Assembly: GCA_003648625.1 (NCBI GenBank)
Contig: QMPO01000002.1
Location: 1 to 40,372, forward strand
Length of the DNA stretch: 40,372 nt
Direction of reading: 5' to 3'
DNA from: Bacteroidota bacterium
GTDB taxonomy: Bacteria; Bacteroidota; Bacteroidia; Bacteroidales; F082
How positions within the stretch are numbered: position 1 is the first letter of the stretch; each line of letters starts with the position of its first letter. The notes beneath the pieces were generated by a model. The model saw nothing but the letters and a program-made list of their open reading frames with translations, was not told the DNA's origin and did not search any database. This document shows positions 1 through 8,340 of the stretch, piece after piece. The position numbers were made by a program, and so were the translations under genes.

Positions 1-429
1 CGGGAGATTGATGTCCTTGTTAAAGAAAATCTTTTCCCGGTAGGCATATTCGAGTTCTTTGATTATGTAGGCAATGATGTGATGCTGCAATCGGTAAGAA
101 ATTATTTGGCATACGAAAAAGATCCTGATTTTTATCTCCCGATGATAAAAATGCTGGAACAAAAAGTGAAGGAAGGAAAACTGGGTAAAAAGACTAAAAC
201 CGGGTTTTATGATTATCCGGTGAAAAAGATTTCCTCCAAAGATCCTGGAGTATCAACAAAGCGGGAGAAAATACTCCAGCAGATCATCCACTGGTATCTG
301 GATGGTGTTTTTGATATACTGCAGCGAAAAATTTGCAGTAGGAAAGAACTGGAGTTTCTGGTGAAAGAATATATGGCGGTCGAACAAAGCCCGTTTGACC
401 TGGCTATGGAAAACGGATATAAATCCTGA
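1..429 (+). CDS. 3-hydroxyacyl-CoA dehydrogenase, C-terminal part (truncated by window edge)
   Basis: Frame open from base 1 (REIDVLVKENLFPVGIFEFFDYVGNDVMLQS...) to TGA at 427-429. 'PVGIFEFFDYVGNDV' and 'EGKLGKKTKTGFYDYP' are typical of the 3HCDH C-terminal domain. Confidence 0.8.
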   Translation, partial: REIDVLVKENLFPVGIFEFFDYVGNDVMLQSVRNYLAYEKDPDFYLPMIKMLEQKVKEGKLGKKTKTGFYDYPVKKISSKDPGVSTKREKILQQIIHWYLDGVFDILQRKICSRKELEFLVKEYMAVEQSPFDLAMENGYKS

Positions 430-479
430 CAAATGCCTTACCGTATTTATGCGTAGGGAATAGCGTGGTAATATTTTTT

Positions 480-487
480 TACTTTTG
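480..487 (+). promoter_or_regulatory. Bacteroidota-type -7 promoter element TACTTTTG
   Basis: Matches TAnnTTTG, 43 bp upstream of the ATG at 531. Confidence 0.45.
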
Positions 488-530
488 ACCATAGATACCT
501 CAATAAATTAGTTTTTCAATAAAACCTGTT

Positions 531-2021
531 ATGAAAGAATTTGCTTATACCTCTGTGTTTGCGATACTGTTTTTATTTGGTGGCGTTGCCACGGCCCAGT
601 CCGGTCATGGAATCATTTATGCAGATACCAATAACCTGATAGTAATAAAAGTGTCAGGAACCCACTACGAGCGTGGGTTTGCCCAGGGGGAGCTGCTTGC
701 CGACCGTATTACAGATATCATACAGAACTATATCATGCCGGGATTTGGAACGGAGGTAGCCTATAATTATATAAAAGCAATTGTTGCTTCAGGTGACTTG
801 TTTAAGATCGACAGCCTGTACATTGTTGAGGCGAGAGGAATGATTGACGGCATGAACGCTGTACAGAACAACCCTCTGAATCTGGATTATACAGATATTC
901 TGCTGGCAAATTCAATGCTGGATATCAGCGGTATTTTTCAGACAATGGAAGGAATAGAATGTTCCAGCCTGATGAGTTGGGGCGATGCAACCGCAGGAAC
1001 TGACCTGGATGGTAAGTCGGTTCTTACACGGCATTTAGACTGGGTTGTGGACGAAGTTTTAATTCGGACTCAGGCGATGGTCATCCATATTCCTGCCGAA
1101 ACAAACGAGCAACCCTGGGCCGAAATCGGCTTTGCCGGCATGATCTCTGTTTTATCAGGTTTTAATGCCAATGTGGGCGTATTTCAGCATATGATGGCAG
1201 ATAATTTTGACATGGGCATTCAAAGTGCGCAATACGAGCCCGTCTGGTTTACTTTACGTAAATCGTTAGAACAGAAAGACCCGAACCAGGACGGAGCTAA
1301 CAATGTGCTGGACGTTGCTTATTGCATCGATCAGCAGGAAGAAGGGTATGCGGATGGTTACATCATCAGCGTGCTGGCAAGGTCAACGGAAGTTTATGAC
1401 AGCCTGATTGCTATGGTTGCTGAGATTGCCCCTGCCACTCCTTACATTACATTCAGAACAAATGCATATCCTGACAGTATACCCGGGGATAATTTATATA
1501 CTGCTAATAACCAGATAGCCCGCAACAACAGTATGAATTTTTGCAGCAGATATAATGGAATACGAGAAAACATAGGAAACGGAACGTCCATAAGCCTTGC
1601 ATCGAACAGGGAGCTGATGAGGGACTATTCCAGCCTGTCGTTTAATTATCAATTTATGACGTATGCCCCGGAAATGGATTTGTTCAGGGTTGCTGTTCGC
1701 GAAGATTTTTATACGGCTGCATATTTAAACCCTGCAGTTGATTTCAGCATCAGCCGGATGTTTGAGAATATATCCTCCGTAAACGATAATGAGGTTATGA
1801 ACAGCTTAAAGGTTTATCCGAATCCTGCCGGCAGTTTTATTCATCTTGATGTAAAGGTCTTGTCCTATTTTCTTCAGGTTGTAGATGTTACCGGCAGAGT
1901 GGTTACGGCCAAAACTATGAACTCGCGCACACTGGATATCAGCAAGCTGAAAAGAGGGGTGTATTCATTGCGGGTTTTCTACGATGACGAAGTATTCTTC
2001 TCTGTTTTTGTTAAGCAATAA
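531..2021 (+). CDS. C45-type (Ntn-hydrolase / acyltransferase-like) secreted protein with T9SS type A C-terminal sorting domain
   Basis: Signal peptide; 'GTHYERGFAQGELLADRI'; candidate nucleophile Cys in 'GIECSSLMSWGDATAGTDLDGKSVLTRHLDW'; C-terminus 'LKVYPNPAGSFIHLDV...LKRGVYSLRVF' is a T9SS sorting domain. Confidence 0.75.
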   Translation: MKEFAYTSVFAILFLFGGVATAQSGHGIIYADTNNLIVIKVSGTHYERGFAQGELLADRITDIIQNYIMPGFGTEVAYNYIKAIVASGDLFKIDSLYIVEARGMIDGMNAVQNNPLNLDYTDILLANSMLDISGIFQTMEGIECSSLMSWGDATAGTDLDGKSVLTRHLDWVVDEVLIRTQAMVIHIPAETNEQPWAEIGFAGMISVLSGFNANVGVFQHMMADNFDMGIQSAQYEPVWFTLRKSLEQKDPNQDGANNVLDVAYCIDQQEEGYADGYIISVLARSTEVYDSLIAMVAEIAPATPYITFRTNAYPDSIPGDNLYTANNQIARNNSMNFCSRYNGIRENIGNGTSISLASNRELMRDYSSLSFNYQFMTYAPEMDLFRVAVREDFYTAAYLNPAVDFSISRMFENISSVNDNEVMNSLKVYPNPAGSFIHLDVKVLSYFLQVVDVTGRVVTAKTMNSRTLDISKLKRGVYSLRVFYDDEVFFSVFVKQ

Positions 2022-2113
2022 CAAGCGCACACGGGTCAGGTTTAAAACTCCGCTTCATGGCGGTGTAATACTGAAATTATTAGTTTCTTTGCGTTTTAAA
2101 TTTTTCAACAAAT

Positions 2114-3334
2114 ATGGCCAGTAATAATAAAGTGGTAATCACCGGAATGAACATTGTTTCGGCACTGGGATTGAGCGCAAAGGAAAACTGGGAAAACATG
2201 GTGCAGGGGAAAAGCGGTGTTCGTCGTATTACCTTATTTGATCCTTCTGATCTGGAAACTCAAATAGCTGCCCAGTTGCCTGCTTCTTTCGATGAATATG
2301 CTTCCGGAAAGGTGAAGAAGCGCCAGGCACACCAGATGACACGCGTTACGCGTATGTGTTATGTGTGCGCCAAAGGTGCTGTGGAGCAGGAGGGGATCGA
2401 TTTTGAATCAATGGATAAAAGCCGGGTAGCCGTAATCCTGGGTGTTGTAAATGCGGGCAATTCAAGTGTGGAAGGAAAAGAGCCAACAAGGAACTCAATT
2501 CTTAAGGGGATGAACAACGCGATGTCGGCCTGGATTTCCATGCAATATGGTTTGACGGGTCCCAGTTATACGGTAGCCACAGCCTGTTCTTCTTCGGCTT
2601 ATGCTATTGCTTTGGGCTACGACCTTATTAAAAGTGGGAAGGCGGATATGGTGATTACAGGAGGAGCTGATTCCACGATCAATCCGGAAGAAATTGCCGG
2701 ATTTAACCTTCTGTACGCCCTTTCAACACAAAACGATGGGCCGGAGAAAGCAAGTAAACCTTTTTCAGAAGATCGTGATGGCTTCGTTATCGGTGAAGGT
2801 GCCGGGATTATGATCCTGGAATCGGAAACCTCAGCCAAAAAAAGGAAGGCAAAAATTTACGGTGAACTTGCAGGTTATGGGTTGACAACAGAAGGATATA
2901 ATATTATGGCACCCAAAAAAGATGGTGAAGGGATGGCCGAAACAATGGAGAAGGCCCTGGCGGATTCAGGTATTGATAAATCGGAAGTTGATTATATAAG
3001 CGCACATGGAACAGGAACTACCCTGAATGATCTGTATGAAACCATGGCTGTCAAAAGAGTGTTTGGCAAAAAGGCATACGATGTTCCCGTTTCTTCCCAG
3101 AAATCCATGATCGGCCATACGGTGGGAGCTGCCGGGGTAATTGAAGGAATTGTTACTGTTATTAGCATTCAAAACAATTTCCTTACACCAACCATCAACC
3201 TTGATCAGCCTGATCCTGATCTGGATCTTGATTATGTCCCTAACACCGGAAGGAAGGAAGAACTGAGGGTGGCTTTGTCTAACTCCTTTGCCTTTGGCGG
3301 GCATAATGCTACGCTGGTTTTCAGGAAATATTAA
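2114..3334 (+). CDS. beta-ketoacyl-ACP synthase (KAS II/FabF-like), complete Cys-His-His
   Basis: 'TVATACSSSAYAIA' (Cys), 'SAHGTGTTLND' (His), 'MIGHTVGAAGVIEG' (His), C-terminal 'NSFAFGGHNATLVF'. Confidence 0.93.
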   Translation: MASNNKVVITGMNIVSALGLSAKENWENMVQGKSGVRRITLFDPSDLETQIAAQLPASFDEYASGKVKKRQAHQMTRVTRMCYVCAKGAVEQEGIDFESMDKSRVAVILGVVNAGNSSVEGKEPTRNSILKGMNNAMSAWISMQYGLTGPSYTVATACSSSAYAIALGYDLIKSGKADMVITGGADSTINPEEIAGFNLLYALSTQNDGPEKASKPFSEDRDGFVIGEGAGIMILESETSAKKRKAKIYGELAGYGLTTEGYNIMAPKKDGEGMAETMEKALADSGIDKSEVDYISAHGTGTTLNDLYETMAVKRVFGKKAYDVPVSSQKSMIGHTVGAAGVIEGIVTVISIQNNFLTPTINLDQPDPDLDLDYVPNTGRKEELRVALSNSFAFGGHNATLVFRKY

Positions 3335-4431
3335 ATCTTTCTTCCTTCAACTACACTGAAAGGCGATACGGTTTTAACTACCCTTGTCAATTTAAAACCG
3401 GCCTCTTTAAATAGTTGTCTGAATTCTTCTTCGGTTCTCTCTTTACCTCTTTCTGTTCCGAGAAGCATCTCCAGGTCGAACATTTTACCGAAATGTGGCT
3501 TGTTATCCGGCCGGATAACAGTCTCAAGGATCAGAATTTTTCCTTCCTCCGGAATGATCTGGCCAATTCTTTTTAGTAACAACACACAGGTTTCATCATC
3601 AAAGATGTGCAAAATGTTTTTTAGAAGATAAGCATCGGCAACAGGGATGTCCATGTCGAAAAAGTTACCCGGAATAATTTCCACCCGGTCTTTTACACCG
3701 TATTCCCCGGCTATTTTCCCTGCAGTAGCTACCACGTGTGAAAGGTCGAATAGAATTCCTTTAAGACCAGGGTTTTTCTCCATCAATTTAAAAAGAAAAG
3801 AGCCTTCGCCTCCGCCGATATCGGCCAGCGTATCAATTCCTTTAAATGAATATGCAGAGACCACGGCATTACTCAATAAGCCAATGGTAGCAGTCATGGC
3901 TTTGTTGTACAATTCATTTTTTTCGGGAGAATTTTCCAGGTGAGAGAAAGCATCCGTTCCAAAAACTTTAAATGCTGAGCTTTTCCCGGTTACAACACTG
4001 CTTTTTAATTCGTTTACCAGTGTCCAGTTCATGTCATTCAGCTGGTGCAGGATCATGTATTTTGGATTGCCCGGAGCTTCGCGAAGGGCATAAGAAAGTT
4101 TGGTATTTTTAAAAAAACCGGATTTTGTTTCTTTAAAAACACATTCTCCGGCCAGTGCACGCATCAACCTGTACAAAGCTTGAGGGGCAGCATTTGCCTT
4201 CCGGGCAATCTCCTGCACGTCCATCTCTTTATCACCGATAATTTCCGCTAGGTTAAGTTCGCAGGCTACACCAAGTGCTTTAGACAGCCAGAATCCCTGT
4301 GATTTTTCAAATACAGCCATACCGGCAGGCGTGAACCGGTAATATAATTTCTTCAAAAAAAACCGGAACCGGTTGATAATGGAAACAAACCAGACCGGCG
4401 GAATTATACTAACTGAAGGTTGCCTGTTCAT
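3331..4431 (-). CDS. SAM-dependent O-methyltransferase-like protein (Methyltransf_2 / CrtF-like, N-terminal dimerisation domain)
   Basis: 'LADIGGGEGSFLFKLMEKNPGLKGILFDLSHVV' SAM-binding motif; winged-helix-like N-terminus 'ALYRLMRALAGECVFKETKSGFFKNTKLSYALR'. Confidence 0.85.
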   Translation of the reverse strand: MNRQPSVSIIPPVWFVSIINRFRFFLKKLYYRFTPAGMAVFEKSQGFWLSKALGVACELNLAEIIGDKEMDVQEIARKANAAPQALYRLMRALAGECVFKETKSGFFKNTKLSYALREAPGNPKYMILHQLNDMNWTLVNELKSSVVTGKSSAFKVFGTDAFSHLENSPEKNELYNKAMTATIGLLSNAVVSAYSFKGIDTLADIGGGEGSFLFKLMEKNPGLKGILFDLSHVVATAGKIAGEYGVKDRVEIIPGNFFDMDIPVADAYLLKNILHIFDDETCVLLLKRIGQIIPEEGKILILETVIRPDNKPHFGKMFDLEMLLGTERGKERTEEEFRQLFKEAGFKLTRVVKTVSPFSVVEGRKI

Positions 4432-4462
4432 ACTTTGCTGATTGAATCCGTAAAGTTATTTT

Positions 4463-5554
4463 TTATTTCGAAACAGAAGTGTCTTCCGGCCGGTCAGAAT
4501 TGCTTACAAGTAATAAACTGTGATTTACATTCCGGTAATGATTGTAAATTAGAATGTTTTTCAATTCGCTCACAGGTTTGCCATTTAGTCGGATGGACTC
4601 CGGAACCACTTGTTTGCGGAGTATATTGGTGGCAAGCCATAAGGCGAAGGCTGAAGATGTATGGTATTCGCCGCAAAGGTGTTTGTAATATGCCTGTTTG
4701 TTCTCTAAGAAGATTGTTTTCGAAAGTTCGTAGTAAACATTATCAAACTTTGGATATCCGTTCAGGCCCAGTAGCACCAAATCTATGTCTTCTGTTGTGA
4801 GGTCTTCCTTTTTTAGAAAACTATTGATCTCCAGTCTGATCATATTAGTGTCGAAAGGATTGGAAAACGTATGTACTGCCCTGATACCAGCATAAGCATG
4901 GGTGCTGCGTTGTTTTTCCAGCAGGAAAAAAGTACTTCCTTCACCGGCAATGGTTCCTTGCGAGTTGTCATTTAAAAGTTGTAAGTTGCTCACGCCCGGT
5001 TTTTTATAATGGCCGATCCGTTCAAAAGTTCTGAATTGTATCTCTTCAATTTCATCCACACCGCCTAATAATACGTTGGCGTATTTCCCTTCTTTCAACA
5101 ACATCATGGCATCCAACAGGGCACTCTCGAAAGAAAAAGCACGATGTGCGTAGGTCATATTATAATTCTGGCAGCCGGTTTGAATGGCAATTTGTGCAGC
5201 AATGGAGCTGTGTGCCGACTGGATAAACGGAGAGGGGGGGACAAATTGTTCTTTGTTTTTATCCACAGACAATAGGAATGTTTCCGTGCTCTTAAAACAG
5301 CCTTTACCCGTGCCCAGGCAAATGGACCCGGGAACGTTGATCCCGGCATCGTCCAGGCATAATTTGGCTCCGGCCCAGCCCAGTTTCAGAATACGGCTTA
5401 CCCGGCGCAAAGCATTCGGGCGAAAAAATAAACCATAGTCCGGTTCAATGCATTGCAGCATATTGGTCTGTTGTTCTTTTATCTCTGCAAGAAGTACATT
5501 TCCGTTTAAAGTTGGCTGGGGTGATATGGCGGCGGTTCCGTTGATGTAAATCAT
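4463..5554 (-). CDS. ketosynthase-like protein lacking catalytic Cys/His (possible chain-length-factor/KS-beta partner)
   Basis: Thiolase-fold motifs ('GICLGTGKGC'-like region, 'YANVLLGGVDEI', 'GTIAGEGSTFFLLE'), but the active-site Cys segment reads 'MTYAHRAFSFESAL' and the HGTG segment reads 'LGLNGYPKFDN'. Overlaps the upstream KS gene by 4 bp. Confidence 0.8.
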   Translation of the reverse strand: MIYINGTAAISPQPTLNGNVLLAEIKEQQTNMLQCIEPDYGLFFRPNALRRVSRILKLGWAGAKLCLDDAGINVPGSICLGTGKGCFKSTETFLLSVDKNKEQFVPPSPFIQSAHSSIAAQIAIQTGCQNYNMTYAHRAFSFESALLDAMMLLKEGKYANVLLGGVDEIEEIQFRTFERIGHYKKPGVSNLQLLNDNSQGTIAGEGSTFFLLEKQRSTHAYAGIRAVHTFSNPFDTNMIRLEINSFLKKEDLTTEDIDLVLLGLNGYPKFDNVYYELSKTIFLENKQAYYKHLCGEYHTSSAFALWLATNILRKQVVPESIRLNGKPVSELKNILIYNHYRNVNHSLLLVSNSDRPEDTSVSK

Positions 5555-6756
5555 GGCTGTACTTTTGAAAAAACGAGTGAAGTATTATTGCCGCCAAACC
5601 CGAATGAGTTGGACAAGACATGATTTATTTTCCTGCCGGTTATCTTTGTGGCCGTAGGTTTTATAGAAACTTCTTCCATGGGTTGCCTGAAGTTAAGATT
5701 TGGAAAAACCAGGTTGTTTTGCAGGGTCAGGATCGAAAAAACAGCCTCCAGGGCACCGGCACTTCCCAGTGTGTGGCCCGTAAAAGGTTTGGTGGAGCTG
5801 AATGGTGGCGGGTTCTTGCCGAAAACCTTCTCCAGTCCCAGTGCTTCCGAAAGGTCGCTGTTCAGGCTGCCTGTTCCGTGGGCGTTAATGTAATCAATAT
5901 CTTCAGGTTTCAGACCACTTTCTTCAAGTGCATTGTTCATGGCCATAGCTGTTCCCTCGCCGTCAGGAGAAAGGGCAGTAAGATGGTAGGCTTCGTTGGA
6001 ATTTCCGTAGCCGCTCAGTTCACAGAGGATTTTTTCTTTCCGTGCTGTTCTTTCCGATTCTATAACCAGAAAAGCAGCTCCTTCGCCAATGTTAAGTCCC
6101 TGCCTGTCCCGGTCGAACGGCTTGCATACCTCCGGATCAACGATCATCAGTGCATGAAAACCGTTCAGCATCACTTTCGATAAGGCATCCGTTCCACCCA
6201 CCAAAACCCTGTCGAGCAGGCCGTGCCTGATCATCCGGGCGCCGGTCATGATGGCATTGGCCGCCGAGGAACAGGCTGTGTTGATGGTGCTCATATACCC
6301 GTGAATGCTAAGCTCACGGGCAATGACTTCTGTGCTGAATCCCCAGTCCTGCGATTCGATGTATTCATTTTTGCTGTCGTTCTCCAGAAAGTCTTTCAGG
6401 TAACGTTCAATGTTTGTCATGGCCTCGGCCGTGGTGCCTGAAATAATGCCTGTCCTGACCTGCGGGTCATTGAAAACGGCATCTTTCATGGCTTCGCGGG
6501 CGGCTATAACACCTAATAAAGCACCCCGGCTGATCCCTTTGGTGTCTTTAACTCCGGCCAGCCCGGCCAGTTCCCTGTAGGTAAACGGAATTTCTCCTGC
6601 CGTCAGTTTTCCGGAAAGCCTGGTTTTCAGGTTCCGGATAGGGCCTATGCCTGTTTCTTTTGCCGTAAGTTTTTTCAGTTGTCCGGCTACACCTGTTCCC
6701 AGTGAGGAAATAATCCCCATGCCGGTAACAAATATTTTGTCGTGCTTCCCGCTCAT
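5551..6756 (-). CDS. beta-ketoacyl-ACP synthase, complete Cys-His-His
   Basis: 'STINTACSSAANAIM', 'INAHGTGSLNSD', 'KPFTGHTLGSAGALE', C-terminal 'NSFGFGGNNTSLVF'. Confidence 0.93.
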   Translation of the reverse strand: MSGKHDKIFVTGMGIISSLGTGVAGQLKKLTAKETGIGPIRNLKTRLSGKLTAGEIPFTYRELAGLAGVKDTKGISRGALLGVIAAREAMKDAVFNDPQVRTGIISGTTAEAMTNIERYLKDFLENDSKNEYIESQDWGFSTEVIARELSIHGYMSTINTACSSAANAIMTGARMIRHGLLDRVLVGGTDALSKVMLNGFHALMIVDPEVCKPFDRDRQGLNIGEGAAFLVIESERTARKEKILCELSGYGNSNEAYHLTALSPDGEGTAMAMNNALEESGLKPEDIDYINAHGTGSLNSDLSEALGLEKVFGKNPPPFSSTKPFTGHTLGSAGALEAVFSILTLQNNLVFPNLNFRQPMEEVSIKPTATKITGRKINHVLSNSFGFGGNNTSLVFSKVQP

Positions 6757-6914
6757 CTTTTAAGCCTGTGTCAAATAAGCCGTAAAAATACCAAATACTG
6801 TGGTTTTCCAAGAGAGTTATATATGAACCTTTAAACATTTATATTTCTATATTGAATAAATATAATGCTATGTGCGCCAACTGCGGGCGGACATGCAGAT
6901 GATGATAAAGATTA

Positions 6915-7002
6915 TACACTTAAACGTCCGAAAAAATGTAAGAAAACACATAAATACGTCCGAAAAAGTGTATATTTGCACATAAATACGTCCGAAAAAG
7001 TG
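6915..7002. repeat. Three direct repeats at exact 32-bp period upstream of AAA/DUF4143 gene
   Basis: CACATAAATACGTCCGAAAAAGTG is perfect at 6947-6970 and 6979-7002; a diverged copy (18/24 matches) lies at 6915-6938. Core ACGTCCGAAAAA starts at 6924, 6956 and 6988. Confidence 0.9.
6971..6978 (+). promoter_or_regulatory. -7 promoter element TATATTTG
   Basis: Matches TAnnTTTG; lies exactly between repeats 2 and 3, 31 bp before the ATG at 7009. Confidence 0.6.
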
Positions 7003-7008
7003 GAAAAT

Positions 7009-8304
7009 ATGAAAAGAAATGCCATTAACTATTTGGAAAAGTGGAAAAAGAGCAAAGACCGTAAACCGCTAATCATCAGAGGTGTGCGCCAGGTCGGAAA
7101 AACCTGGTTGATGAAAGAGTTCGGCCGAATTCATTACCGGAATGTGGCCTATATTAACTTTGAAAGCGCCCTGTCTTTAAAACGTGTTTTTAGTGCTGAT
7201 TTCGATATTCAACGAATCATAACAGCTTTTGAAATAGAAACCGGCGTAAAAATCGAAAAAAACAACACATTGATTATTTTAGATGAAATACAGGAGGCCG
7301 AACGCGGTGTTACGGTGCTTAAATACTTTTACGAAGAAGCACCTCAATATCATGTGATGGCAGCCGGTTCATTGTTGGGTGTTGCCTTACATCAGCAGAC
7401 ATCCTTCCCTGTCGGGAAAGTTGACTTCATGGATTTGCAGCCGATGGGGTTTACCGAATTTCTGGAAGCCATCGGGCAGTCAAAGCTTGCCGGACTGTTA
7501 TACAACAGGGAATGGGATTTGATAAAGGCATTTAAAGAGCGGTTCGTTAATTTGTTAAAACACTATTATTTCACCGGCGGAATGCCCGAAGCAGTTTTGG
7601 AATATAAGGCATCCAATGACTTTAACAGGATCAGAACTATCCAGAAAAGTATTTTAAGGGGTTATGAACAGGATTTTTCAAAACATGCGCCTGTATCCGT
7701 CATTCCTCGAATCAATATGCTTTGGAATTCGGTGCCTGCCCAACTGGCAAAAGAAAATAAAAAGTTTATTTATGGTGCCATACGCAAAGGTACCCGCGCC
7801 AAAGATTTTGAATTGGCGTTAAATTGGCTGTGCAACAGTGGTGTGCTTTATAAAGTACACAGAATAAAGAAACCGGGTATGCCGCTTAAAGCTTATGAAG
7901 ATTTTAACGTTTTCAAGCTTTTTATTTTTGATGTTGGATTGTTGGGTGCCATGAGTGAGTTGAGTGCCAAAACATTAATAGAAGGAAACAGAATCTTTGA
8001 AGAGTTTAAAGGTGCTTTGACCGAACAATATGTTCTTCAGCAATTAAGGTTGAAGTATGCATCGGATATTTATTATTGGTCTGCCGAAAGATCGTCCGGC
8101 GAAATTGATTTTATTGTTCAGGATGAAGAAGATATCATCCCCATTGAAGTAAAGGCGGAAGAAAATTTAAAAGCCAAAAGCCTTAAATCGTTTATTAAAA
8201 AATATCCGCATACCAAACCTGTACGTATTTCCATGTCGGATTACCGGGAAGAAAGCTGGATGGTAAACCTGCCGTTGTATGCGGTGGAATCGGGTTTGCG
8301 GTAA
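7009..8304 (+). CDS. ATP-binding protein, AAA domain + DUF4143
   Basis: 'LIIRGVRQVGKTWLMKEF' Walker A, 'TLIILDEIQE' Walker B, C-terminal 'YYWSAERSSGEIDFIVQDEEDIIPIEVKAEEN' nuclease-like motif. The ORF track start at 6865 is over-extended because promoter and repeats lie inside it. Confidence 0.9.
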   Translation: MKRNAINYLEKWKKSKDRKPLIIRGVRQVGKTWLMKEFGRIHYRNVAYINFESALSLKRVFSADFDIQRIITAFEIETGVKIEKNNTLIILDEIQEAERGVTVLKYFYEEAPQYHVMAAGSLLGVALHQQTSFPVGKVDFMDLQPMGFTEFLEAIGQSKLAGLLYNREWDLIKAFKERFVNLLKHYYFTGGMPEAVLEYKASNDFNRIRTIQKSILRGYEQDFSKHAPVSVIPRINMLWNSVPAQLAKENKKFIYGAIRKGTRAKDFELALNWLCNSGVLYKVHRIKKPGMPLKAYEDFNVFKLFIFDVGLLGAMSELSAKTLIEGNRIFEEFKGALTEQYVLQQLRLKYASDIYYWSAERSSGEIDFIVQDEEDIIPIEVKAEENLKAKSLKSFIKKYPHTKPVRISMSDYREESWMVNLPLYAVESGLR

Positions 8305-8340
8305 TAATATAAACCCCTCGTCTCCATCGCTCCGTCTCCC

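Noticed and set aside
3331-3334. Convergent KS and methyltransferase stops sharing TTAA
   Set aside because: Cute shared stop, but common in compact genomes; no functional implication.
5620-6183. 187-aa plus-strand ORF
   Set aside because: Antisense to the clearly coding ketosynthase gene; no recognisable motifs.
6915-7002. CRISPR array interpretation of the 32-bp repeats
   Set aside because: Only three copies, 8-bp gaps between perfect 24-bp units, no spacer-length unique sequences, no cas genes; promoter overlap fits an operator better.
6865-7008. N-terminal extension of the AAA/DUF4143 ORF
   Set aside because: Contains the promoter box and non-triplet-phased repeats; the typical protein start is MKRNAINYLEKWKKSKDRKPLIIRG at 7009.
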